Assembly (NCBI GenBank): GCA_028701415.1 | Contig: JAQVQU010000053.1 | Coordinates: 1-9,094 of the forward strand | Direction: 5' to 3' | DNA: 9,094 bases | Source of the DNA: Clostridia bacterium | Lineage (GTDB): Bacteria; Bacillota; Clostridia; Christensenellales; DTU072 | Part shown: piece by piece, positions 1 through 6,688 of the stretch | Layout of the letters: each line of letters begins with the position of its first letter | How positions within the stretch are numbered: the stretch's first letter is position 1 | Notes under the pieces: model-generated | What the model was told of the DNA's origin: nothing | Seen by the model: the letters and a program-made list of their open reading frames with translations, nothing else | Database searches by the model: none | Program-made: the position numbers and the translations under genes

Positions 1-671
1 GACCCTCTGGTACAATCCAATATATAGAATGCACCCCCTATACCGGATATACCGGAGCCCAAGATACAAGCAATGTACTTATATTTATTAACATTTATAC
101 CCGATGCGTCAGCCACGGCTGGATTTTCTCCAACTGCATTAAGAGATAATCCTATTCTTGTCTTTTTCAAAATTATGGCGACAATTATTGCTATAGCAAT
201 GCCAAGATAAACAAGTGGACCATGGGATAAAAATATGCTCGAAAACCAATCGGATCCAATATTATCGCCAAACATAGGAGAAGTAAAGGATTTACTTGCC
301 ACATAAAAAGTTGTACCAAGCCTACCCATCTTTGACCCCCAAAAACCAAGTACGCCTGCTCCAAAGGTCGTAATTGTAAGACCTGTTACATTTTGGTTAC
401 ATCTTAAAGTAATAGTAAACAGCCCATATAGAGCACCTCCGAGCCCAGCAAAAAGCATTGAAAACAAAATCGCCGTTAGGATTGTTAAAAAAGCACTGCC
501 ACTATAGTATGTAAGATTTGCTCCAATACATCCGCCTACAGCACCTAGGCACATAATTCCCGGGATTCCTAAATTAAGATGTCCGGATTTTTCTATAATA
601 ATCTCGCCCGTGGACCCATAAAGAAACACGATACCAAATCTGATTGCTTGAGAAACAATTAAACTAAACAT
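1..671 (-). CDS. ABC transporter permease, second subunit of BMP-type importer (partial)
   Basis: This is the inner-membrane permease of a BMP/nucleoside-type ABC importer (BPD_transp_2 family). The ATG at 671-669 begins one base after the stop of the upstream permease gene, so the two are surely co-transcribed and probably translationally coupled. About 223 codons are visible and the C-terminus lies beyond the left edge. The protein starts MFSLIVSQAIRFGIVFLYGS and is strongly hydrophobic throughout. Residues 27-40 carry the EKSGHLNLGIPGIM motif, equivalent to the family's NLG-x-EG signature, with Pro where many relatives have Glu. Near the visible end is VGENPAVADASGINVNKYK, matching the cytoplasmic coupling-loop region (GENP..A...GI) that contacts the ATPase. 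Membership is secure from these motifs and gene order. The transported substrate is inferred from the operon only. Confidence 0.9.
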   Translation of the reverse strand, partial: MFSLIVSQAIRFGIVFLYGSTGEIIIEKSGHLNLGIPGIMCLGAVGGCIGANLTYYSGSAFLTILTAILFSMLFAGLGGALYGLFTITLRCNQNVTGLTITTFGAGVLGFWGSKMGRLGTTFYVASKSFTSPMFGDNIGSDWFSSIFLSHGPLVYLGIAIAIIVAIILKKTRIGLSLNAVGENPAVADASGINVNKYKYIACILGSGISGIGGAFYILDCTRG

Positions 672-672
672 A

Positions 673-1869
673 CTACACCCTCTCCTTTACAATCTCTTCA
701 GTAATGTTCTCTTTAGTATAGCCCTTATCAATCCCTATCTCCTCTTTTATAGGCTGGGCTTCTCCTGATATTGTATCTGCGTTATCAGTAATATTTCTAG
801 CCTTCTTTTTCTTGAATACAATTCTATAATTAATGAAAAATTCAGTTGCTATAATAAAAAAGAAGAAAATACCAGTCATAACTTTAGGATATGAGGCTCC
901 AAGCCTTGCATAATTACTGACTTGGGAGGCGCCGTTATCTATAAAGACAAAAAGAAAGGAGGTCAGTCCCATAGCCAAAGGATTAAAATGTGCAAGCCAT
1001 GAAATTAAAAGTCCTGTAAATCCCCTTCCCTCTACAGTAGCATCTCCTAGCGAGTGATTTACCCCACTGACAAGTAAAAATCCAATTAAACCACAGAGTG
1101 CCCCACACAGAATCAATGTACGGATTATAACTAGCTTGTTATTAATTCCAACATATCTGGAAGTATTTTCACTTTCTCCGACAACAGTTAATTCATATCC
1201 GTGCTTACTGTATTTTAAATATACCCACATTAAGACTGTTAGAACTACCGCTACTATTACAAAAAGTATATATTGGTTTCCCCCTAAAGGTTTAATAAAT
1301 CCAGCTTCGAATGTTAAAGTCCCTGTGCTTGATGAGGCAACACTCTTAATAAAAAAATTCACTAAGCAAATTGCAATATAATTCATCATTAGTGTAAGGA
1401 GGGTTTCATTAGTGTTCCATCTTGCTTTAAAAAAAGCAGGAATAACAGCCCATGCAATACCGAAAGCAAAAGCCAAAATCAACGAAACAACAATGGTTGC
1501 GCCATCAGAGGATTTGCCTCCCATAAAAACAAGAGCAACCGAGCAACCCAACGCACCCATAAGAATTTGCCCTTCCCCGCCGATGTTCCAAAATTTCATC
1601 TTAAAGCAAGGAGTTACGGCAATGGAAACTAATAGTAATATAGCTGTCTCATGAAAGAGATTCCAGATAGTTCTTTTTGTTCCAAATGTTCCGTTAAAAA
1701 GATATTTAAAAAAGAAACCTATAGACTTGTCTGTTAGCAGAGCAGAAATTGCGGCACATACAAGAATAGACAGAAGAAATGCTCCAATCCGCACAGCCCA
1801 AGCATATTTTTTGCTAACATCTATGCGTTTTACCAGATGGAATAAAGGTTCTCTCTTTGTTTTAAACAT
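673..1869 (-). CDS. ABC transporter permease, first subunit of BMP-type importer
   Basis: A 398-aa membrane permease of the BPD_transp_2 family, partner of the permease encoded immediately downstream. It has a short basic N-terminus (to about residue 25), then roughly eight to ten hydrophobic helices. The family motif WNIGGEGQ lies at residues 94-101, and a cytoplasmic VGESENTSRYVGIN segment in the second half is the likely ATPase coupling loop. The last 50 or so residues are a hydrophilic tail (KKKKARN, then an acidic/Lys-rich stretch) with no clear family counterpart. The start at 1869 is supported by AAGGAG (1880-1885) ten bases upstream. That site can weakly pair with TCCT just before the ATG, which may reduce initiation. 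The gene follows the ATPase gene after 55 bases without a terminator. Family call is firm; substrate is inferred. Confidence 0.93.
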   Translation of the reverse strand: MFKTKREPLFHLVKRIDVSKKYAWAVRIGAFLLSILVCAAISALLTDKSIGFFFKYLFNGTFGTKRTIWNLFHETAILLLVSIAVTPCFKMKFWNIGGEGQILMGALGCSVALVFMGGKSSDGATIVVSLILAFAFGIAWAVIPAFFKARWNTNETLLTLMMNYIAICLVNFFIKSVASSSTGTLTFEAGFIKPLGGNQYILFVIVAVVLTVLMWVYLKYSKHGYELTVVGESENTSRYVGINNKLVIIRTLILCGALCGLIGFLLVSGVNHSLGDATVEGRGFTGLLISWLAHFNPLAMGLTSFLFVFIDNGASQVSNYARLGASYPKVMTGIFFFFIIATEFFINYRIVFKKKKARNITDNADTISGEAQPIKEEIGIDKGYTKENITEEIVKERV

Positions 1870-1924
1870 CCAGGATATTCTCCTTATCGTCTGTATTATA
1901 TTAGTGTATCAAACTATTTTCGAC

Positions 1925-3616
1925 CTAGTTCTCAATAATTGGCTCGCTAAACACTTCGATCTCTTCTGGAATGCTTGTCATTAACATCCCTAATTTCTCC
2001 TTAGTAGTATTACGAGCATCTACTATACCGCTTACTTTCCCAGAACATATAACCATAATTCTATCAGAAAGGGCTAATAGTACGTCTAAATCTTCTCCTA
2101 CAAAAATAACGGCGACTCCATTTTCTTTTTGTTTGTTCATTAGGTTGTATATCGTATAAGAAGAATTTATATCTAATCCTCTAACGGGATATGCTGCCAT
2201 AATTACTGTTGGCGCAGAAGCGATTTCTCGACCTACAAGTATCTTTTGAACATTCCCCCCAGACAATCTTCTAACAGGAGTTTTCATATTTGGAGTAACC
2301 ACCTCCAAATCCTTTACTATCGTTTGAGCAAGTTCAGTTGGTGATTTTCTATCTAAGAATATTGAGTGCCCTTTACTGTATGATCTAAGCATCATATTAT
2401 CGGTTAAATCCATGTTCCCAACAAGTCCCATGCCTAATCTATCCTCGGGGACAAAAGATAACCTTACCCCTAATTCCTTAATCTGATTTGGGGTCTTAGC
2501 ACGGAGATCAACTATCTTTTCAGTTTTAGGATCATCATACTGTATTACGCCCAATTCGATTTTTTGAAGACCAGCTATAGACTCTAAAAGCTCTCTTTGT
2601 CCACTTCCAGAAATCCCTGCTATCCCTAGAATCTCACCTGAATTAACTGAAAAAGAAATGTTATTAAGAGCATATAATCCCTCTCGATTGCGGCAAGTCA
2701 AACCATGAATTGAAAGTCTTTTTTTCACATTTTTAGGAGTTGTTCTTTCAATATTTAACTCAATTCTTTCGCCTACCATCATCTCAGTTAATCTTTTTTC
2801 ATCCGTGTCTTTTGTATCAACTGTTGCGATAAGCTCGCCTTTTCTTAATACTGATACTCTATCTGAAATAGCCATAACTTCGTTTAATTTGTGAGTTATA
2901 ATAATTATAGATTTTCCATTATCCCTCATGCCTCTTAAAACGACAAATAACTTCTCTATTTCTTGTGGGGTTAAAACTGCAGTAGGTTCATCCAAAATAA
3001 GGATATCTGCGCCACGATATAATACCTTTATAATCTCGACAGTCTGTTTTTCACTAACCGACATATCGTATATTTTCTTACTTAAATCTATTTCAAAACC
3101 ATATTTATCTGCTACTGCCTGGACAACTTTTTCTCTATCCCTTGAAAGCCAATTAAATTTTAACTTGGCGACCAATTTTCCAAGTGGTAAACTGACTATT
3201 TTTACATCAATCAGAAATTTTTTCCATTTATTGTTTTTGATATTTATTCTTTCTTCTTTGAGAAAAGTTTTTTTCGCTTTTATGTCAAAGTCCGGAGCCT
3301 CTTCGCCTAGAATAATGTTATCTCCTGCAGTAAATAAATCCACCAGCTTAAAATGCTGATGTATCATTCCTATTTTATATTTATATGCGTCCATTGGGGA
3401 CTTAATTATGGCTTCTTCGCCATTAACAAAAATTTTTCCGTCATCCGGAAAATATATACCCGCTAGCATGTTCATCAAGGATGTCTTCCCACTTCCATTC
3501 TCCCCAAGAATGGCAAGTATTTCGCCCTTTCTTATGTTAATATTTACATCTTTGTTGGCAATAACTGAACCAAAAGTTTTCGTTACCCCAACCATTTTTA
3601 TTGCGTTAATATACAT
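1925..3616 (-). CDS. ABC transporter ATPase, two nucleotide-binding domains, BMP-type importer
   Basis: The energy-coupling ATPase of the importer, 563 aa, with two fused nucleotide-binding domains as in RbsA/MglA and YufO-type proteins. NBD1 has Walker A GENGSGKT (38-45), Q-loop IHQHF (85-89), a variant signature MSVSEKQ (185-191), Walker B ILILDEPTA (205-213) and H-loop TH (241-242). NBD2 has a degenerate Walker A GISGSGQR (334-341, Gln for Lys), FVPEDR (388-393), signature LSGGN (451-455) and AAYPVRGLD (474-482) without the catalytic Glu. This asymmetry is normal for the family, in which NBD1 carries the hydrolytic site. A Lys-rich stretch at about 111-160 looks longer than in relatives. 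The frame extends to an ATG at 3742, but that segment runs through a hairpin and resembles no family N-terminus. The ATG at 3616 fits alignment (MYINAIKMVGVTKTFG) and follows AGGGG, although the spacing is very short. Confidence 0.94.
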   Translation of the reverse strand: MYINAIKMVGVTKTFGSVIANKDVNINIRKGEILAILGENGSGKTSLMNMLAGIYFPDDGKIFVNGEEAIIKSPMDAYKYKIGMIHQHFKLVDLFTAGDNIILGEEAPDFDIKAKKTFLKEERINIKNNKWKKFLIDVKIVSLPLGKLVAKLKFNWLSRDREKVVQAVADKYGFEIDLSKKIYDMSVSEKQTVEIIKVLYRGADILILDEPTAVLTPQEIEKLFVVLRGMRDNGKSIIIITHKLNEVMAISDRVSVLRKGELIATVDTKDTDEKRLTEMMVGERIELNIERTTPKNVKKRLSIHGLTCRNREGLYALNNISFSVNSGEILGIAGISGSGQRELLESIAGLQKIELGVIQYDDPKTEKIVDLRAKTPNQIKELGVRLSFVPEDRLGMGLVGNMDLTDNMMLRSYSKGHSIFLDRKSPTELAQTIVKDLEVVTPNMKTPVRRLSGGNVQKILVGREIASAPTVIMAAYPVRGLDINSSYTIYNLMNKQKENGVAVIFVGEDLDVLLALSDRIMVICSGKVSGIVDARNTTKEKLGMLMTSIPEEIEVFSEPIIEN

Positions 3617-3700
3617 TTCCCCTACTTTAATTACTAAACATATCCATTGTGTCCTAATAATTGAAACATAATTAAATATACACAGTAAAGTATTATATAT

Positions 3701-3736
3701 TGTTTGTACCTTGCTAATGAAAGCAAGGTACAAACA
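3701..3736 (-). repeat. Perfect 15-bp inverted repeat between the lipoprotein and ATPase genes
   Basis: Arms at 3701-3715 and 3722-3736 are exact reverse complements (TGTTTGTACCTTGCT and AGCAAGGTACAAACA) around a 6-base loop. In the minus-strand transcript the hairpin is followed by ATATATAATA, with no U-tract, so it is not a standard intrinsic terminator. Its place between a solute-binding-protein gene and its ATPase gene is where 3'-protecting or attenuating hairpins are often found. That role would leave more lipoprotein mRNA than transporter mRNA, but it is inferred. A TATAAT hexamer at 3692-3697 directly downstream has no good -35 partner. The rest of the 166-base gap holds only the ATPase ribosome binding site. 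Confidence 0.8.
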
Positions 3737-3782
3737 TTTCATTATATTGACCTAAAACGTTCCCTCTTTTACATAAACCCTA

Positions 3783-5033
3783 TTAAGTTCTGGAATTCAA
3801 TAGAGTAATTCCATCGATTGTCAGGTCAAAGTATGGAGCCGAACGGAATACTGATTCTTGGAAAACACCACCAACAATTACTTCTGTTTCCCCTGCATAA
3901 TCACCATAATCATCAACGTCTGCATGGTAGGATGTAACCACGCCATCAGCTAAAGTAATATCCACGTTCTCCACTTTAAATGGATTATTGGCTAGACTAA
4001 CTGTAAAAGTAGATGTGTCATAAACCTTTAATGTTCCAGCGATAAGCTTTGCTTTTTCATCCGCAATTTTGGCTGCAGTTCCTTCTGCAGGAGCTATTGC
4101 TCCAAGATCTGTAAGCTTCACTCCGCCATTCTCAAGTGTTCCCACCCAATCATGTGCAACAGGATTTCCAGCTTGTACTTGCTCGATTACGTATTCGTAA
4201 TAAGGGGACCAGTCAATTCTTGAAGAAATAATAAAAGTATCTGGGCAAGCGCTTTCTGTTGAACCATTGTATGATACATTGGGTATATCTCTTTCTTCGC
4301 AAGCGTTTGGAGCTCCCCAAGAGTCTGCGTGTTGGCTAATAAGGACACAGTCTCTGTTTTCGATTAAATCTATTGCTGAATTTCTTTCTGCTGTTTCATC
4401 ATACCAGCTACCTGTAAAAGTAACATCCATTGTTACTGTGGGACATACTGATTTTGCTCCGAGATAGAATGATGTATATCCGGAAATAACTTCGGCATAT
4501 GTCCAAGCACCAACATAACCCATCTTGGCTTCTGCTGGAGTAATCTCTTCATCAGCAATCATTTCGTTTAATTTCATGCCTGCGGCAACACCAGCAAGAT
4601 AACGTCCCTCATATATGTTTGCAAATGCATTAGCATAGTTCGGTAGATCTTCTGTGTGAGCTTTTGTACCTGTTGCATGACAGAATTGAACATCTGGATA
4701 TTCTTTTGCAGCTTTGATCATGTATGATTCATGGCCAAAACTATCTGCAAATATGATGTCACAACCAGCATCTGCTAATTTTGCAGCTTCCTGATAACAA
4801 GCATCTCCCTCTGGAACTCCTGTTACGATAAGAACCTGCTCATCAGTTAAACCATACTTAGCTTGGGTTGCTTTTAATGCGTCGATAAAGTTCTTGTCAT
4901 ATGTGCTGTTTTCATCGTGTAAACAAATAAGACCGATTTTGAATTCGTCCTTTTCCTTACAGCCAACTACTGACACAGCTAACAAGCTAACAAGAGCTAC
5001 GACTAGCAAAAGTACAATAAGTTTCTTTTTCAT
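3783..5033 (-). CDS. BMP-family (Med/PnrA-like) ABC transporter substrate-binding lipoprotein
   Basis: A 416-aa extracytoplasmic binding protein that captures the ligand and delivers it to the permeases encoded downstream. Residues 1-25 form a lipoprotein signal: a basic MKKK start, a hydrophobic core and a lipobox ending SVVGC, with Cys25 as the predicted lipidation site. The mature part has the periplasmic-binding-protein fold typical of BMP proteins: FKIGLICLHDENSTYD near the N-terminus, GCDIIFADSFGHE, YEGRYLAGVAAG, MGYVGAWTYAEVISGYTSFYLGAKS, then TGSWYDETAERNSAIDLI and ISQHADSWG. The close family precedent is the purine nucleoside receptor PnrA/TmpC of Treponema. Members with the GSWYDE/QH-DS pattern are numerous in Firmicutes, and their ligands vary. 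The strong GGAGGAG site (5040-5046) sits six bases before the ATG. It is the first gene of the ABC operon and has its own promoter and a folded leader. Confidence 0.95.
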   Translation of the reverse strand: MKKKLIVLLLVVALVSLLAVSVVGCKEKDEFKIGLICLHDENSTYDKNFIDALKATQAKYGLTDEQVLIVTGVPEGDACYQEAAKLADAGCDIIFADSFGHESYMIKAAKEYPDVQFCHATGTKAHTEDLPNYANAFANIYEGRYLAGVAAGMKLNEMIADEEITPAEAKMGYVGAWTYAEVISGYTSFYLGAKSVCPTVTMDVTFTGSWYDETAERNSAIDLIENRDCVLISQHADSWGAPNACEERDIPNVSYNGSTESACPDTFIISSRIDWSPYYEYVIEQVQAGNPVAHDWVGTLENGGVKLTDLGAIAPAEGTAAKIADEKAKLIAGTLKVYDTSTFTVSLANNPFKVENVDITLADGVVTSYHADVDDYGDYAGETEVIVGGVFQESVFRSAPYFDLTIDGITLLNSRT

Positions 5034-5206
5034 GTTTTTCTCCTCCGTATTATTTTATTTGCCTTTCGGCTTAATACCCCTTTGATACACACCCCGTTAT
5101 CCGTGCTTACGTCAGGCCCTAACTGACTACAAATGAAAACACTAACGGATAATCCCATACTTTGTTTGCTTTTCGAAAATTAGTTGAATAGCAAATAGGT
5201 GTTTTA
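5034..5206 (-). promoter_or_regulatory. Long structured 5' leader of the BMP importer operon, candidate cis-regulatory RNA
   Basis: About 170 bases separate the predicted transcription start from the lipoprotein ATG. The minus-strand transcript can form an upstream stem TTTGCT/AGCAAA (5190-5195 with 5165-5170) and a perfect 8-bp outer stem TTATCCGT/ACGGATAA (5145-5152 with 5097-5104). The outer stem encloses AGTG-UUUU-CATT and GTCAG/CTGAC with a 7-base loop (5123-5127 with 5111-5115), so a three-way junction is possible. A GCC-GAAA-GGC tetraloop hairpin (5061-5070) lies just before the ribosome binding site. I compared it from memory with purine, preQ1, TPP, cobalamin, THF, SAM, ZTP, guanidine and c-di-GMP consensus features and saw no match. 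There is no terminator-like U-tract after the folds, so any control would more likely act on translation. The structure is seen; regulation is inferred. Confidence 0.45.
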
Positions 5207-5213
5207 GCTGTAT

Positions 5214-5244
5214 ATTATAAATAAAAATGCACAACTTATGTAAA
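5214..5244 (-). promoter_or_regulatory. Probable sigma-A promoter of the BMP importer operon
   Basis: On the minus strand TTTACA (5239-5244) is followed after 19 bases by a perfect TATAAT (5214-5219). The -10 is ideal and the -35 matches five of six consensus positions, but the spacer is longer than the preferred 17. The -35 lies inside the loop of the inverted repeat at 5228-5254. Transcription would start near 5207. Confidence 0.5.
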
Positions 5245-5254
5245 AAATTGTGCA
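5219..5254 (-). terminator. Probable intrinsic terminator of xpt, overlapping the next promoter
   Basis: Eighteen bases after the xpt stop, TGCACAA (5248-5254) and TTGTGCA (5228-5234) form a perfect inverted repeat. With inner G-U and A-U pairs the stem reaches about 10 bp around a 7-base loop. TTTTTATTT follows, as expected for a rho-independent terminator, though the stem is AT-rich. The arms are 20 bases apart centre to centre and flank the -35 of the next promoter, so the repeat might instead, or also, be a protein-binding operator. Confidence 0.6.
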
Positions 5255-5271
5255 ATTTATTGTGTATTAAG

Positions 5272-5847
5272 TTAATCCTCTCGGAAAATAATTTTACTTT
5301 CGGTCATTTTGTCTATTATTGACAAACTATAAACCTTGAATCCTTCCTTTCTAAGCATATCTCCGCCACCTTGGAATCCCTTTTCTATGGCAACAGCGGT
5401 TCCCACCAAAGTAGCGCCAGAATCCTCGACTATTTCTATTAACGCACGAAGGGCTGAACCTTTTGCGAGGAAATCATCAACTATTAGAACATTATCCTCT
5501 CTTCCAAGATATTCTGCACTAACCATTATTTCGCTATATTTACCAGTGGTATAAGAATGAACTGCAGACTTGAAAACCTGTTCTGAAAGGTTGATTGTTC
5601 TTTTCTTTTTTGCAAAAATAAAAGGAACTTTAAAGGCTGCTGCAGTCATACACGCAAGAGGTATCCCTGAGGATTCTACTGTCAATATTTTTGTAACTCC
5701 ACTGTCTTTATAATGCTCATAAATAGCGTTTGCTAGCTCGGTTACAATAGAAACATTAACTTGGTGATTTAAAAAACTGTCTACTTTGAGAACACTGTGA
5801 GGACAAATCTTACCGTATTTTAGTATTTGTTCTTCTAAAAACTGCAT
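5272..5847 (-). CDS. xpt: Xanthine phosphoribosyltransferase
   Basis: A cytoplasmic purine-salvage enzyme that converts xanthine and PRPP to XMP, which feeds GMP synthesis. The 191-aa length is that expected for Bacillus-type Xpt. Family landmarks are VLKVDSFLNHQ (19-29), TVESSGI (56-62), the PRPP-binding loop VLIVDDFLAKGSA (120-132) with its Asp pair, and EKGFQGGG (155-162), which corresponds to EKSFQPG in the Bacillus enzyme. The ATG at 5847 is preceded by AGAGGGA (5853-5859). The gene has its own consensus promoter and a leader of only about 20 bases. Unlike many Firmicute xpt genes it therefore has no room for a purine riboswitch. Its position just before a BMP-type importer supports a shared purine-salvage role. 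Adenine PRTase-like PurR repressors share the PRPP loop, but the DSFLNHQ motif and length favour Xpt. Confidence 0.95.
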   Translation of the reverse strand: MQFLEEQILKYGKICPHSVLKVDSFLNHQVNVSIVTELANAIYEHYKDSGVTKILTVESSGIPLACMTAAAFKVPFIFAKKKRTINLSEQVFKSAVHSYTTGKYSEIMVSAEYLGREDNVLIVDDFLAKGSALRALIEIVEDSGATLVGTAVAIEKGFQGGGDMLRKEGFKVYSLSIIDKMTESKIIFRED

Positions 5848-5874
5848 TTACATCCCTCTTCTAAATATGAATTG

Positions 5875-5903
5875 ATTATACTATACGGCTTAAAAGTAGT
5901 CAA
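5875..5903 (-). promoter_or_regulatory. Consensus sigma-A promoter of xpt
   Basis: On the minus strand TTGACT (5898-5903), a 17-base spacer and TATAAT (5875-5880) give 11 of 12 consensus positions with ideal spacing. Transcription would start near 5868, leaving a short leader of about 20 bases. The -35 begins six bases after the stop of the small ORF upstream. No terminator separates them, so read-through from the thiamine operon could also reach xpt. Confidence 0.8.
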
Positions 5904-5908
5904 ACATT

Positions 5909-6025
5909 TTACTTTCCGAAAGGATGTATTTTAGGGGGAAAATCTTCGATTTGAATATGCTCTTTTGTCAAATAATTGTCCAAGTATGTTCTCTTCCTTT
6001 CATATTTTTGGGAATTATCAATCAT
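5909..6025 (-). CDS. Small ORF of 38 codons, coupled to thiN, function unknown
   Basis: The ATG at 6025-6023 overlaps the thiN stop in the arrangement TAATG, the usual geometry for termination-reinitiation coupling. The frame encodes 38 residues ending in TAA: MIDNSQKYERKRTYLDNY, then LTKEHIQIEDFPPKIHPFGK. An alternative TTG start at 5983 lies eight bases after AAGGAAGAG and would give 24 residues. The product is soluble and highly charged, with a basic first half and a Pro-rich end (DFPPKIHPFGK). It has no signal peptide, membrane helix or motif that I recognise. It fills nearly all of the gap between thiN and the xpt promoter, which supports a real gene, but an ORF this short could occur by chance. 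A remnant of a longer gene is also possible. Confidence 0.45.
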   Translation of the reverse strand: MIDNSQKYERKRTYLDNYLTKEHIQIEDFPPKIHPFGK

Positions 6026-6630
6026 TAATTGTTTTCTTTAATAATAAACAGATATATTTCTCCCTTTTTTATTGAAAAAGAAATCTTATTATCAGTTGCT
6101 ATATTTGATATTCCCCTTGAATCAAAGGAATTTAAATGCAGGTCTTTTATTTCATAAAATAACCCTTTGCCGCCATCCAAAATTGCATCGCCTCCTGAAG
6201 ATATTACCGAGATAATATCACCTCTATCCGTCTCATATTCCACAAAAGAGGTCTCAAAAGAAACTGTAATCCCCTTTGCAACAATTATAGCTTTTTTATT
6301 TTGAGATTTTGCTATTCTTAGCAAGCCTAAATTTGCAAGTTGGTGATCAGGACGTCCCCCAAAAGCCCCATAAATCTTGATTGTTTGAACCCCCTTAGTT
6401 TCACAGGCCAATCTAATTGCAAATTCACCATCTGTAAAATCTTTTTGTTTGGGAACAATCTTTGTTTTGATATTTTCGGGCAATTCCCCAATACTATCCA
6501 TATCCCCGATTATTATGTCCGGGATCTTCTCTCCCTTTAGAAGATTATATCCACCATCTGCACAAATAATATATGGTTCAGCTATCTCTAAATCCAAATT
6601 AGGTCCATTTAATACTATTGCTATATCCAT
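6025..6630 (-). CDS. thiN: Thiamine pyrophosphokinase
   Basis: A cytoplasmic enzyme that transfers pyrophosphate from ATP to thiamine, giving TPP in a single step. This suits salvage of imported thiamine. The 201-aa protein shows the family blocks in order: CADGGYN (23-29), IIGDMDSI (40-47), KDFTDGEFA (63-71), GAFGGRPDHQLANLGLL (88-104, the GGR-DH-LAN motif) and SRGISN (171-176). The acidic residues of the first three blocks are those expected for Mg2+/ATP binding. An in-frame ATG at 6642 would add MEGK, but the GGAAGGA ribosome binding site lies within those codons, so the ATG at 6630 is preferred. It follows thiT by 58 bases without a terminator and so should share its TPP riboswitch. The next small ORF overlaps its stop codon. 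Confidence 0.95.
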   Translation of the reverse strand: MDIAIVLNGPNLDLEIAEPYIICADGGYNLLKGEKIPDIIIGDMDSIGELPENIKTKIVPKQKDFTDGEFAIRLACETKGVQTIKIYGAFGGRPDHQLANLGLLRIAKSQNKKAIIVAKGITVSFETSFVEYETDRGDIISVISSGGDAILDGGKGLFYEIKDLHLNSFDSRGISNIATDNKISFSIKKGEIYLFIIKENN

Positions 6631-6688
6631 TTTTCCTTCCATATGCGAAAACTATATACAACAAAAACCAGTAATATACTTATCTACA

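Noticed and set aside
1870..1924. Possible internal promoter (TCGAAA, 17 bases, TATAAT) before the first permease gene
   Set aside because: The -35 matches only four of six positions in AT-rich DNA, and the gene order already indicates co-transcription.
2928..3359. 143-codon plus-strand open frame opposite the ATPase gene
   Set aside because: It is antisense to conserved ABC motifs, has no ribosome binding site or family features, and is a shadow of the real gene. The same applies to the other plus-strand frames.
3692..3697. TATAAT hexamer downstream of the intercistronic hairpin
   Set aside because: No acceptable -35 at 16-18 bases; the hexamer is likely chance in AT-rich sequence.
3617..3742. 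In-frame N-terminal extension of the ABC ATPase from an ATG at 3742 (42 extra residues)
   Set aside because: It runs through the perfect hairpin, has only a weak ribosome binding site, and has no counterpart in the family, whose N-terminus aligns with MYINAIKMVG at 3616.
5090..5160. Purine riboswitch in the BMP operon leader
   Set aside because: The conserved junction and loop sequences of the purine aptamer are not present, despite the expected context and a 7-base hairpin loop.
6631..6642. Upstream ATG for thiN adding MEGK
   Set aside because: The GGAAGGA ribosome binding site lies inside those codons, so initiation at 6630 is more likely.
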